Shown: positions 34,978 to 42,695 of the stretch, in pieces
Layout: each line of letters starts with the position of its first letter
Numbering within the stretch: the first letter of the stretch is position 1
Assembly: GCA_016721315.1 (NCBI GenBank)
Contig: JADKIL010000020.1
Coordinates: forward strand, 1 to 64,000
Direction: 5' to 3'
DNA: 64,000 nucleotides
Origin: Candidatus Villigracilis vicinus
GTDB lineage: Bacteria; Chloroflexota; Anaerolineae; Anaerolineales; Villigracilaceae
Notes under the pieces: model-generated
Database searches by the model: none
The model's input: only the letters and a program-made list of their open reading frames with translations
What the model was told of the DNA's origin: nothing
Made by a program: the position numbers and the translations under genes

Positions 34978-35094
34978 ATGCCTGAACAATATTTTGTTGA
35001 CCTGAATACCAATGCTAATACCACCCGCACCACTCGTCGGTGCCCGGGGCATTGGTGGTTGTCAGGTGAACAGCAGCACGTTCATACTCACTAA
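34978..35094 (+). CDS. 38-residue leader peptide of the aminotransferase attenuator
   Basis: An ATG at the expected transcription start opens a 38-codon frame ending TAA at 35094, four bases before the antiterminator/terminator segment. The peptide has a Thr/Asn/Arg cluster (codons 10-21: five Thr and three Arg) and tandem Trp at codons 26-27 inside CPGHWWLSG, then ends HVHTH. Leaderless initiation, uncommon residues clustered, and overlap with mutually exclusive hairpins point to a regulatory peptide. I could not match it to a known leader family. Confidence 0.65.
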   Translation: MPEQYFVDLNTNANTTRTTRRCPGHWWLSGEQQHVHTH

Positions 35095-35133
35095 GTACAC
35101 CAAATGCCCCGAAGATATCGGGGCATTTTTCTT
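35001..35133 (+). promoter_or_regulatory. Transcription attenuator with alternative hairpins
   Basis: Four segments can be drawn. Segment 1 (CCTGA 35001-35005 and ACCAATGC 35008-35015) pairs with segment 2 (GCATTGGT 35049-35056 and TCAGG 35062-35066). Segment 2 (CGGGGCATTGGTG, 35045-35057) alternatively pairs with segment 3 (CACCAAATGCCCCG, 35098-35111) with one bulged A. Segment 3 also pairs with segment 4 as the terminator (35102-35133). Leader-peptide codons run through segments 1 and 2 and stop just before 3. Confidence 0.7.
35102..35133 (+). terminator. Terminator stem of the attenuator
   Basis: AAATGCCCCGA (35102-35112) pairs perfectly with TCGGGGCATTT (35118-35128) around AGATA and runs into TTTTTCTT; the aminotransferase ATG is 20 nt further on. 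Confidence 0.85.
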
Positions 35134-35153
35134 AAATTCACAGGAGAAATACC

Positions 35154-36458
35154 ATGTCCATTTCAAATACCACCCCCGTCCTCGCTGTTGAGGAGAAACA
35201 CCTGATCCCTGTAAGCGACCATCTTAAGCAGATGATGGATATCCCGCCATCCCGCATGTTCCTCATCAATAAGTCATTGAAGGTCTATTTAGAAAAGAAC
35301 GCTGGGGCAAAGATCTTTGATGCCTCTCAGGGCGACGGCGGCGCTTCTCTGCCTGGAACTCCCAAGCCTCTTTTGGAGCGCGCGCTTCAACTCCAGATCG
35401 AGCATGGTACCGCCTACGATATGCCATTCGGCACTGAAGCCTATCGCAAGGCAGTCATTGAACAATACTGGAAGCTGGATGCCGCTTCAGGTTGGGGTCC
35501 TGCCAACGTCCTTGGCACCGCGGGCGGACGTGACGCCTTGAACAAAGCCTATCAAGCCATGCTCGCCCTCGGGCATGGACGCCAGGGCGATCTCATTATG
35601 GTTTCCCGCGTCCCATGGATTTCTTATAACTGGGGTCCCTATGGGGTTGGTGCGAATGTTCTATGGGCACCCGGTGACCCGGCGCAAGGTTGGGCATATT
35701 CTGAGGAAGCAATTCGTGAAAGTGTGAAATTCGCAGAATCTAAAGGGCGCAAGATCGCGGGTATTATCATCACCAATCCTGATAACCCCACTGGCTTGAC
35801 CATTGCTGTGGAAAAGCAAGTCTCGCTTGCCAAAGCCGCACTCGAAGCAGGCGTCGCTTTCGTGCTTTTCGATTGGATGTATCACTATGTTACAGATGAA
35901 TCGCCGATGGACCTGAACTCCTTCCTTAAAAATTTCACTCCCGAAGAGCGCAAACGCATCATGTTCCTCGACGGCATTACCAAATCGCTGGGCGGCTCTA
36001 ATATCCGCAATTGTCATCTCGTTGCTGATGAAGCGGTCATCAAATTTATCACGGCTCGTGCTTCTCATGGTGTCATCCCTTCCTTCTTCTCGCTTGCAGT
36101 TGCCATGGCAGCGTATGAAATGGGCTTTCAGGAAGCCGCCAAGCCCATCATTGAACCGACTAATGCCAGTCGCGTTGTACTGAAAAAACTGCTCGCCGAT
36201 AGCGGGCTCCAGCATATTATTGGCAAGGGTTATTATGCTTTTATGAATGTCGGAGAATACATCAAAGCCAAAGGTTGGGCTGACACGGAACAGCTAGGAC
36301 AGTATCTCGCTGAAAATCACGGTATCGCCATTGTCCCTGGCGCTTTCTTCTCGCCTTTCGGTGGTGACTGGATCCGTTTCTCTTACGCCACCCCGGCCGA
36401 GCGAACCGAAGGTGCCTTCAAGCGATTGATGGAAGGTCTTAACTCACTCAAGGGCTGA
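35154..36458 (+). CDS. PLP-dependent aminotransferase (class I/II)
   Basis: A 434-residue fold-type I aminotransferase. The landmarks are the GTAGGRDALNKAY cofactor loop, the IITNPDNPTGLTI element, FDWMYHYV (Asp that pairs with the PLP pyridine nitrogen), the Schiff-base lysine in LDGITKSLGGSNIR, and the C-terminal FSPFGGDWIRFSYA with the substrate carboxylate arginine. The substrate is unknown. Ribosome site CAGGAG precedes ATG 35154, directly after the attenuator terminator. A hairpin separates it from the ligase-peptidase fusion gene, 104 nt downstream, which is likely on the same message. The attenuator implies control by an amino acid supply signal. Confidence 0.9.
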   Translation: MSISNTTPVLAVEEKHLIPVSDHLKQMMDIPPSRMFLINKSLKVYLEKNAGAKIFDASQGDGGASLPGTPKPLLERALQLQIEHGTAYDMPFGTEAYRKAVIEQYWKLDAASGWGPANVLGTAGGRDALNKAYQAMLALGHGRQGDLIMVSRVPWISYNWGPYGVGANVLWAPGDPAQGWAYSEEAIRESVKFAESKGRKIAGIIITNPDNPTGLTIAVEKQVSLAKAALEAGVAFVLFDWMYHYVTDESPMDLNSFLKNFTPEERKRIMFLDGITKSLGGSNIRNCHLVADEAVIKFITARASHGVIPSFFSLAVAMAAYEMGFQEAAKPIIEPTNASRVVLKKLLADSGLQHIIGKGYYAFMNVGEYIKAKGWADTEQLGQYLAENHGIAIVPGAFFSPFGGDWIRFSYATPAERTEGAFKRLMEGLNSLKG

Positions 36459-36466
36459 AATTGCCG

Positions 36467-36515
36467 ATCCCGTCAGGATATTAGAGGTTCATGCCCATTG
36501 TGAACCTGACGGGAT
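36467..36515 (+). terminator. Hairpin between aminotransferase and fusion gene
   Basis: ATCCCGTCAGG (36467-36477) pairs with CCTGACGGGAT (36505-36515) over 11 bp. A nested GGTTCA/TGAACC pair shares two bases with it, so two forms compete. The T-run after it is weak (ATTCCTTTATT), so partial readthrough is plausible. Confidence 0.5.
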
Positions 36516-36562
36516 ATTCCTTTATTCTTATTTGAATTCATTTCCACCGTGGTTAAAAAATC

Positions 36563-39358
36563 ATGCCCTCACAAAAATTTGCCGATAAATATCTACTTGC
36601 GCTTGAAGAATCAATAAAAGAAAAACCCCAAGGCGGACTCGCCGGTTTTGAACAGGAATGGAATCTGCTCGATGAAGACCTGCGTCCGTTATTAACCGTG
36701 GGGACGGGACCCAACAAGCACTCCTTTGTCGATTACCTTCGTGCTGAATGCCTTCCTTCCTGGCAGAAGCAATTCAGTCAGCTTGAGGTCTTCCACTGGA
36801 TGATCGAATGGGCCACACGTCCATATTACACTCCGCGCGGTGCCATGTATGAAGCCCGCCTGATGGAAGCCACGCTCATGAATGCTCTGCATCATGCAGG
36901 TACTAATTTTGGCGAACGTCTGCATTACTGGCATGGAAACCTACTTTTTCTAACGGATATAGGGTATCAGTCCATCCCTGGAAATTGGTCACTGGCTAAA
37001 CGCCGTTACCTCGAAAAGTGCGTGGATATGTATGGTGATACTCTTGCTACCACGGGCATTCACACCAATATATCCCTGCCAGACCCGCTTTTTGCCTGGG
37101 ATTTTATGCACCTCTCTGCCAGTGAGCGCGGCGATAAACATCTCGATGAATTTAAATCCGAGTTTTATATTACTGCCACGCGCCTTCTGCGGGCATTCGC
37201 TTCTTTATTTATCGCAACCAGCGCCTCCACGCCGATGCAGGCACAGGTTAGAGATGGACGGGCTGCCGTCATCCTCACTGAATACGACTCGATCCGTAAC
37301 CTGACCTTCCCAAACCCGCGCGAAACGGATCTGCCAGATCTATATCGTTCGTATAACGATTATTTACAGATCTCCTATGACCTCGTCCGACGTGGCGTAC
37401 GTTTTGGCAACAATAATTGGACACCCGTCCGTGCTCGCAGTTTTTCAGAACCTGTTGAACGAATTATTTCCACAACAAGCGAACAGCTTGAGGCGCTTTA
37501 TGCACGGGGCTTATTTGCTGCAGGTCAATCCACTCCGCCCGAAGAAATGGCGCGTCAGGTGGAGCGCCAAAATCTGATGGCTCGCATCAATCTGCCCATG
37601 GGGCGTGTAGAGATCCGTGTGGACGAGGGCGGTCATAATCTTGACCTTGATGTTGCCAACCTGACCTTCCGCCATTTGCTGATGCTGAAGATCTACTCCG
37701 ACCCAAAGTTCGCGCGCAGCTTCCGTTACGATCACGAAGATATCACCCGCGCCCGCGCCAATGAAGAGCTTGCGTCCAAGTATGGTTTGCGTGCCGAGAT
37801 CGAAAACCCGATTACTGGAAAGCCCATAACCGTTCGCGAATTCCTCAAATGGACCCTCAACGAACTCAAACCGCTTGCACAATCCCTTAACCAGTGGACT
37901 GACCTTCAGCCGCTTGTAGAAATGGCTGAAGGCGGACGTAACACTGCAGAGAAGATCCGTGCTCGTCTAAAAATGGAGATCGGCGAAAGCGACGAAGTCC
38001 CCATGTCACTTTTGAAGGAATTCTTCTATGAGCATGAGGCACGCGTGAAAGCTGATGTGGAACGTGTTTGCTCTGATTACTCTGCTCTTGGAGCCGATGC
38101 ACCTAAGATCGCCGAATATATTCAGCGCAGCCGGGATGCAGCACGGCAAGCTCCCAATATACCGGTTCAATTCCGCCCGCGCATACGTGCAGTACTTGAT
38201 CTGTCCTATCCCAACAAAACCGCTGAGATCCTTGATCTTGCCCAGCAATTGATCCGTATTCCATCCGTCACTGCCTGCCCCGATGAACGCCTTGATGAAG
38301 TACACCGCGCAGGCTCTCTCATCGATGAGTATTTGCGCAATGCCGGTTTGGAAGTGAAGTATTTTGATGGGAAGTATCCCGCTGTGTATGCCACTTTCCC
38401 CGGTGCTTTGAAATCCGCCCCGATCCTGCTCACGGGTCACTTCGACGTAGTCGAACCTGAGCCCGATGACTCTCAGTTCAATCCGCGCATAGAAGGGGAT
38501 TACCTGCACGGACGCGGCGCGGCGGATATGAAAACTGTTGTCGCAACTTATTTGGTCTGGATGAAAGACCAGATGAAGACCGGGGAGCCGTACCCGAATG
38601 TTCAATTGCTTTTGGTTGGTAATGAAGAGAATGGTGAAGCCGAAGCTTGGGGTACTCCACACGTTTTGAAAGAATTGAACCTCGTCCCATCATTATTTAT
38701 CGCAGGCGAACGTACCGGCGAAAAAGGCACCGAGCTCTTTGGTGAAATATGCATCGAGAATCGTGGCGTAATGCGTTTTGATGTGATCGCACGAGGAGCA
38801 AAGGGACATAGCGGCGTGGCAGGAACCGGCGACTTGAGCGAGAAACTGATCGCTGCCCGCTCTGCTTTAAGCGAAATGTTTGCCAAGCATCTCACCCTTA
38901 AGGCAGCCGATGGCTGGCAGTCGCAAGCGAAATTCCCGTTCATAAACGTGGGCACTCCAGGGGTGTATAACGTCACTGCAGCGGAAGGTATCTTGGGTGT
39001 GGAGATCCGTCCCATTCCCCAGGATGATGTTGAAGGATTGAAATCCAAGGTCGAGGCGTACTGTGCTGAGAACGGACTGGAATCCAGTTTTTCGGTCATG
39101 GAAAACGGTGTAGCATGTGACCCTAATAATCCAGCGTTGAAAGCGCTTATCGAAGCGGTTCGGCAGGCAGCGGGTGGGGAAGAGCCGCGTATTGGTAAAA
39201 AATTGCCCGGCACCAGCGCACGCTTTGCTCCCGGTGGTCAGGCAGTTGTTTGGGGGCAGTCGGGGGTGGGTCCGCATGCGAAGAATGAGGCACACTTCAT
39301 TCCGAGTATCGAACCATATTACAAGTCGCTGAATGAATTGGCGAAATTATGGAAATAA
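36563..39358 (+). CDS. Fusion of glutamate-cysteine-ligase-like (GCS2) domain and M20 metallopeptidase
   Basis: A 931-residue two-domain protein. Residues about 25-480 resemble the GCS2/carboxylate-amine ligase family: GFEQEWNL (E30, E32, metal and ATP site), TTGIHTNIS, and RINLPMGRVEIRVDEGG. Residues about 555-931 are a complete M20 peptidase: TGHFDVV near 624, GAADMK near 652, NEENGEAEAWG near 687, GHSGVAGTGDLS, and GVGPHAKNEAHF near 902, all expected for two-metal catalysis. The pairing of an amide-forming and an amide-cleaving activity in one chain is unusual. Possible roles include making and removing a gamma-glutamyl or peptide group on an amine. It is second in the attenuator-controlled unit and has a strong terminator. 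Confidence 0.85.
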   Translation: MPSQKFADKYLLALEESIKEKPQGGLAGFEQEWNLLDEDLRPLLTVGTGPNKHSFVDYLRAECLPSWQKQFSQLEVFHWMIEWATRPYYTPRGAMYEARLMEATLMNALHHAGTNFGERLHYWHGNLLFLTDIGYQSIPGNWSLAKRRYLEKCVDMYGDTLATTGIHTNISLPDPLFAWDFMHLSASERGDKHLDEFKSEFYITATRLLRAFASLFIATSASTPMQAQVRDGRAAVILTEYDSIRNLTFPNPRETDLPDLYRSYNDYLQISYDLVRRGVRFGNNNWTPVRARSFSEPVERIISTTSEQLEALYARGLFAAGQSTPPEEMARQVERQNLMARINLPMGRVEIRVDEGGHNLDLDVANLTFRHLLMLKIYSDPKFARSFRYDHEDITRARANEELASKYGLRAEIENPITGKPITVREFLKWTLNELKPLAQSLNQWTDLQPLVEMAEGGRNTAEKIRARLKMEIGESDEVPMSLLKEFFYEHEARVKADVERVCSDYSALGADAPKIAEYIQRSRDAARQAPNIPVQFRPRIRAVLDLSYPNKTAEILDLAQQLIRIPSVTACPDERLDEVHRAGSLIDEYLRNAGLEVKYFDGKYPAVYATFPGALKSAPILLTGHFDVVEPEPDDSQFNPRIEGDYLHGRGAADMKTVVATYLVWMKDQMKTGEPYPNVQLLLVGNEENGEAEAWGTPHVLKELNLVPSLFIAGERTGEKGTELFGEICIENRGVMRFDVIARGAKGHSGVAGTGDLSEKLIAARSALSEMFAKHLTLKAADGWQSQAKFPFINVGTPGVYNVTAAEGILGVEIRPIPQDDVEGLKSKVEAYCAENGLESSFSVMENGVACDPNNPALKALIEAVRQAAGGEEPRIGKKLPGTSARFAPGGQAVVWGQSGVGPHAKNEAHFIPSIEPYYKSLNELAKLWK

Positions 39359-39389
39359 AAAGATGGGCGACCAAGTCGCCCATCTTTTT
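39357..39389. terminator. Bidirectional terminator
   Basis: AAAAAGATGGGCGAC pairs over 15 bp with GTCGCCCATCTTTTT around CAA, overlapping the fusion-gene stop and lying 11 nt from the opposing gene end. Confidence 0.9.
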
Positions 39390-39399
39390 ATTTTGAAGG

Positions 39400-39975
39400 T
39401 CACTTGCCCCACGGAGGAATGAAATCTTCCGGTTCCACACCGAGCGCATCTGCTACACGATTGATGTAATTAAAATAACCGATGACCTGTGTGGCGTCAT
39501 GAATGGCGGTATCGTCAAAGCCGACATCGCGCAACTCATTGAGGTCGCCTGGTGTCATTGTGCTGGGCGAGAGGGTCAATTTTTCGGCGTAACGACACAG
39601 GGATCTATCTGCCTCAGAAAGCGGCGCACTAATCCAATCTTTTGCCACTGCATGCACAAAAGCATCAGCCTCGGCTGTGTTCATTAATTTTCCAACCTCA
39701 ACACGGAGGTCGTGTGCATGTGCCTGTGTTCAGTAATGACATTCATTTACAGTGGAAACAACCACAGCCAGCATTTCTCGTTGCACGCGTGAAAGCGGCG
39801 ATTCGCCCATCATGAGTGTGGAATAAAATCCAATGCTGTCTCGCAAGGCGCGCGGGTTAAGTGACATGATATGAACAATGTGCCATACCCGCCCGGCGCG
39901 CTTTAATGCCGTGTCAAATTGCGTCTTCAATAAGCCCGTGGCTTCTTCGATCGAGATCTGCTTGATCCACGGCAT
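39400..39975 (-). CDS. AhpD/CMD-like peroxidase-related selenoprotein (UGA = Sec82)
   Basis: A 191-codon frame of the carboxymuconolactone-decarboxylase/AhpD-like, peroxidase-related family. Residues 1-81 (PWIKQISIEEATGLL ... MSLNPRALRDS ... QREMLAVVVSTVNECHY) are followed by TGA at codon 82 (39732-39730) and the same frame goes on TQAHAHDLRVEVGKL and MNTAEADAFVHAVAKDW to GVEPEDFIPPWGK. The UGA stands exactly where the family has the second Cys of the C-x-x-C redox motif (C79-H-Y-U82 followed by AH). AhpD-like selenoproteins with this replacement are known. A SECIS-like stem follows 17 nt on. Redox activity with peroxide or disulfide is inferred. It ends 1 nt before the phosphatase gene upstream of it on this strand. 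Confidence 0.85.
39693..39712 (-). promoter_or_regulatory. SECIS-like hairpin of the AhpD-like gene
   Basis: On the minus strand CGACCTC and GAGGTTG form a 7-bp stem (one G-T pair) around the loop CGTGTT. The stem begins 17 nt after the UGA, and a G is the second loop base, about 26 nt from the UGA, inside the range for bacterial SECIS elements. Confidence 0.55.
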
Positions 39976-39976
39976 A

Positions 39977-40603
39977 TTATTTTTTCCTTGGTAAAAAATC
40001 GAATGGTGGGCGGTAATTCATTTTCACCAGGTGCGCACCCGCTTCCCCTGCATGGATGGCGGTCAATGAACCGGTGTCACATCCCAGTCGTTGAAAATGA
40101 TCGAGTGGCATTCCAAGGAAATGGGCTACTGCCAGCTTGACCGGATCCGCGTGAAATACCACTGCCACAATATCTTGCGGCTTATTGTGTTTTTTGATCA
40201 CTCGTTCCAACACATTGGCGATCCGCAATTGGCACTCAGGAAATGACTCGCCTTCAGGAAAGCGAAAACGTGATGGCGCGTTTTGTACGATCTTCCATTC
40301 CTTTTTTAGCGCCAGCAGCTTCCATGATTTTCCCTGCCACTTCCCAATGTCGGTATCCATCAAATCAGGTTCTTGTTGAATGCCTAATTTATGAGTTTCT
40401 GCGATCGGCGCTGCTGTTTCCATTGCCCTTTCAAGCGGACTCGCATAAATAGCTTTGATCGGAACGTCACGCAGCGCTTCTCCCAATGACTGGGCCTGTT
40501 TCTGTCCTTTTTCATTTAAATGTACGCCGGGAATTCGTCCAGCCATTTTGCCGGTCTTAACGTATTCATTTTCACCATGTCGGATCAGTAATAATAAAGT
40601 CAT
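39977..40603 (-). CDS. Histidine phosphatase (phosphoglycerate-mutase-like)
   Basis: A 208-residue member of the histidine phosphatase superfamily. The catalytic RHGE is at residues 8-11 (phospho-His9), followed by the second arginine/catalytic acid region ASPLERAMETAAPIAE, and the second histidine in VVFHADPVKLAVAHF. It probably removes phosphate from a small sugar or acid; the substrate is unknown. The start ATG 40603 has a GGAG-like site. The selenoprotein gene follows immediately (stop and next ATG one base apart), so both are one transcript. Confidence 0.9.
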   Translation of the reverse strand: MTLLLLIRHGENEYVKTGKMAGRIPGVHLNEKGQKQAQSLGEALRDVPIKAIYASPLERAMETAAPIAETHKLGIQQEPDLMDTDIGKWQGKSWKLLALKKEWKIVQNAPSRFRFPEGESFPECQLRIANVLERVIKKHNKPQDIVAVVFHADPVKLAVAHFLGMPLDHFQRLGCDTGSLTAIHAGEAGAHLVKMNYRPPFDFLPRKK

Positions 40604-40628
40604 AACCTTGTGCTCCCATAGAATGGTT

Positions 40629-42611
40629 TTATTTTATGCCTGCAAATATTGGTTCAAAGACCGGTGTCAAAACTTCAGACCCAAATACAGAAAGATGATC
40701 ATCGTCAAGATAAAGCGGAATTCCGTCTATCGAGACCCTGCAAATGGATTCCTGGCAGAGTGTTTTCCAGGGCTCAATCAACTCTACTCCATGCGAGTTC
40801 TTGAATTCATCCAATAGAAGCCTGGTTCGTTCGCTTCTAGCCAGATATTCATCCAGTGTCGGTGCAATGAGGTTGTTAATGTCTCGTCCGGTACGGCTGG
40901 CTATAAAGTTGGCAGAAGGTACGTCATATCCAACTTCTGGTATAGGCACAACGATGTATATATTCCTGTTCATGCTTTTTAGCGATTGAACAGTTCTCTC
41001 TAGACCAAGTCTTATCAATATTTCTGAATTTGCACCTTCGGGCGCTTCGTAACGGGTGTCTGTAAGGGTGTGATTTACACCTTCTTCCTGTTTGTAAGGG
41101 GTTCCTTCCAAATAGAGTGTCATGCGGCTGACAAGTATTACAGTTTTTATCTCTGGATGGGTATTGAGATATCCGATCACCATTTCGTTGTATCTATCGC
41201 ACGGAAGATCGCCGTGCGAAGGGGTTGGGATCATACCCATATAAGGCGGACATCCCTGGGCGTATGTGATAACACCAGATAGACTGTAAATTTTAGATGC
41301 GTCATTTGCAGCTTTTCCAAGAGCAGGCGTGTGCGAGTCGCCCCATATCATGAAGGTTGAAACTTTAGTTTTATCTCCCACTTTACAAGTCAGTATCTCC
41401 TTTGGATTGTCTACATAATTGATATTACATTCGTCTAATAACCATTGCCCCTCCGCTTCCTTTGAAGAGGGTTTATTTATAAGTCCTGCATTGGTGAGAA
41501 GTCCATCGAAATAGTAAATTGTTCCTGAGAGAAATAATACGAAAGACATAGCCCCTGCTGCTAGAATATAGATCTTTTGAGTATTGAATGTTTTTTGAGA
41601 TCGAAACGGTGTTTCGATGAACCGCCAGGAAGCGGTGGAAACGAGTAAAATGCCGAAAATGATCAGCCATTGCTCGGTAACCGTTTCGGGGAGAATTAAA
41701 TAATACCTAAAGAATACGAGAATGGGCCAATGCCATAGGTAAAGCGAATAGGAAATCTTTCCAATAAAAACAAGTGCGGGGAAACCTAATAACTTACCAG
41801 ATGCACTTTCGCTTGTCGAGTTGCTGTAAATCACCAATGCTGTACCAAGTACCGGCGGAATTGCATTGAGGCCGGGGAATAATGTGTTTTCAGAGTACAG
41901 AAAAATAGGAGCGCTGAGTAATGCCAACCCCCCAAGCCCTAGAATATTATTGAACTTTTTGGCATTAAAGGCAGGGATAATATTTAAGGATAACAATGCC
42001 CCGGTTAGAAGCTCCCACATCCGATATTGAACGAGATAGAACGCTGCAGAAGTATCTTGTTTGGACTGGTATATTGCAAATCCAAGTGAGAGTCCGAAAA
42101 CAAATATCAATACCAGATTCTTAAATTGTTTGGCATAAAGATACAGGATGATCATGAAGACTGGGAAGATGATATAGAATTGCTCTTCCACTGCCAACGA
42201 CCATGTGTGAAGTAGTGGCTTTAATTGTGACGGGGCATCGAAATAACCAGCCTCCATCCAGAAGTTTATATTTGAATAAAACAATGTTGTTGCGATCAGG
42301 CTTTTCCCGACGGAGTGTAATTTTTCCGCATCAAATAAGACAAAACTTGCCAAAAGAACAAATAGAGTCACAACACTAAGCGCCGGGAGGATCCGCCGAA
42401 TTCGTCGCTCGTAAAATTTACTGAAAGTGAATTCGCCACCCTCGATCTCGCGGGCGATGATGGCAGTGATCAAGAAGCCTGATATCACAAAGAAAACATC
42501 AACGCCAACATACCCTCCGGAAAACCCGGGTATGTTGGCGTGATTCAGTAAAACTGCCAATACTGCAATTGCGCGTAAACCATCAATGTCTTTTCGGTAA
42601 TTTAATTTCAT
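40629..42611 (-). CDS. OafA/YrhL-like acyltransferase-3 with SGNH domain (copy 2)
   Basis: A 660-residue polytopic membrane protein. Residues about 5-360 form the acyltransferase-3 domain, about ten helices, opening with DIDGLRAIAVLAVLLNH, GGYVGVDVFFVISGFLIT and the family RxR-containing FYERRIRRILPAL. The C-terminal part is an extracytoplasmic SGNH hydrolase-like domain with WGDSH near 420 and the final DDHL near 640 that supplies the Asp-His pair. Members O-acetylate polysaccharides, LPS or peptidoglycan. It is 84 nt upstream of and similar to the copy at 42696, a tandem pair. Confidence 0.85.
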   Translation of the reverse strand: MKLNYRKDIDGLRAIAVLAVLLNHANIPGFSGGYVGVDVFFVISGFLITAIIAREIEGGEFTFSKFYERRIRRILPALSVVTLFVLLASFVLFDAEKLHSVGKSLIATTLFYSNINFWMEAGYFDAPSQLKPLLHTWSLAVEEQFYIIFPVFMIILYLYAKQFKNLVLIFVFGLSLGFAIYQSKQDTSAAFYLVQYRMWELLTGALLSLNIIPAFNAKKFNNILGLGGLALLSAPIFLYSENTLFPGLNAIPPVLGTALVIYSNSTSESASGKLLGFPALVFIGKISYSLYLWHWPILVFFRYYLILPETVTEQWLIIFGILLVSTASWRFIETPFRSQKTFNTQKIYILAAGAMSFVLFLSGTIYYFDGLLTNAGLINKPSSKEAEGQWLLDECNINYVDNPKEILTCKVGDKTKVSTFMIWGDSHTPALGKAANDASKIYSLSGVITYAQGCPPYMGMIPTPSHGDLPCDRYNEMVIGYLNTHPEIKTVILVSRMTLYLEGTPYKQEEGVNHTLTDTRYEAPEGANSEILIRLGLERTVQSLKSMNRNIYIVVPIPEVGYDVPSANFIASRTGRDINNLIAPTLDEYLARSERTRLLLDEFKNSHGVELIEPWKTLCQESICRVSIDGIPLYLDDDHLSVFGSEVLTPVFEPIFAGIK

Positions 42612-42695
42612 TAAGTTGTAATAGCCTACTTAAAAAACAGCAAGAGAGCCTTTGTGTACTAAATAGTTTTTGTTACTCTTTAGCGTATTAATCCA

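Noticed and set aside
35041..35060. Plain tryptophan biosynthetic attenuation from the WW codons
   Set aside because: The Trp codons lie in segment 2, so a stall there would favour termination, opposite to biosynthetic control.
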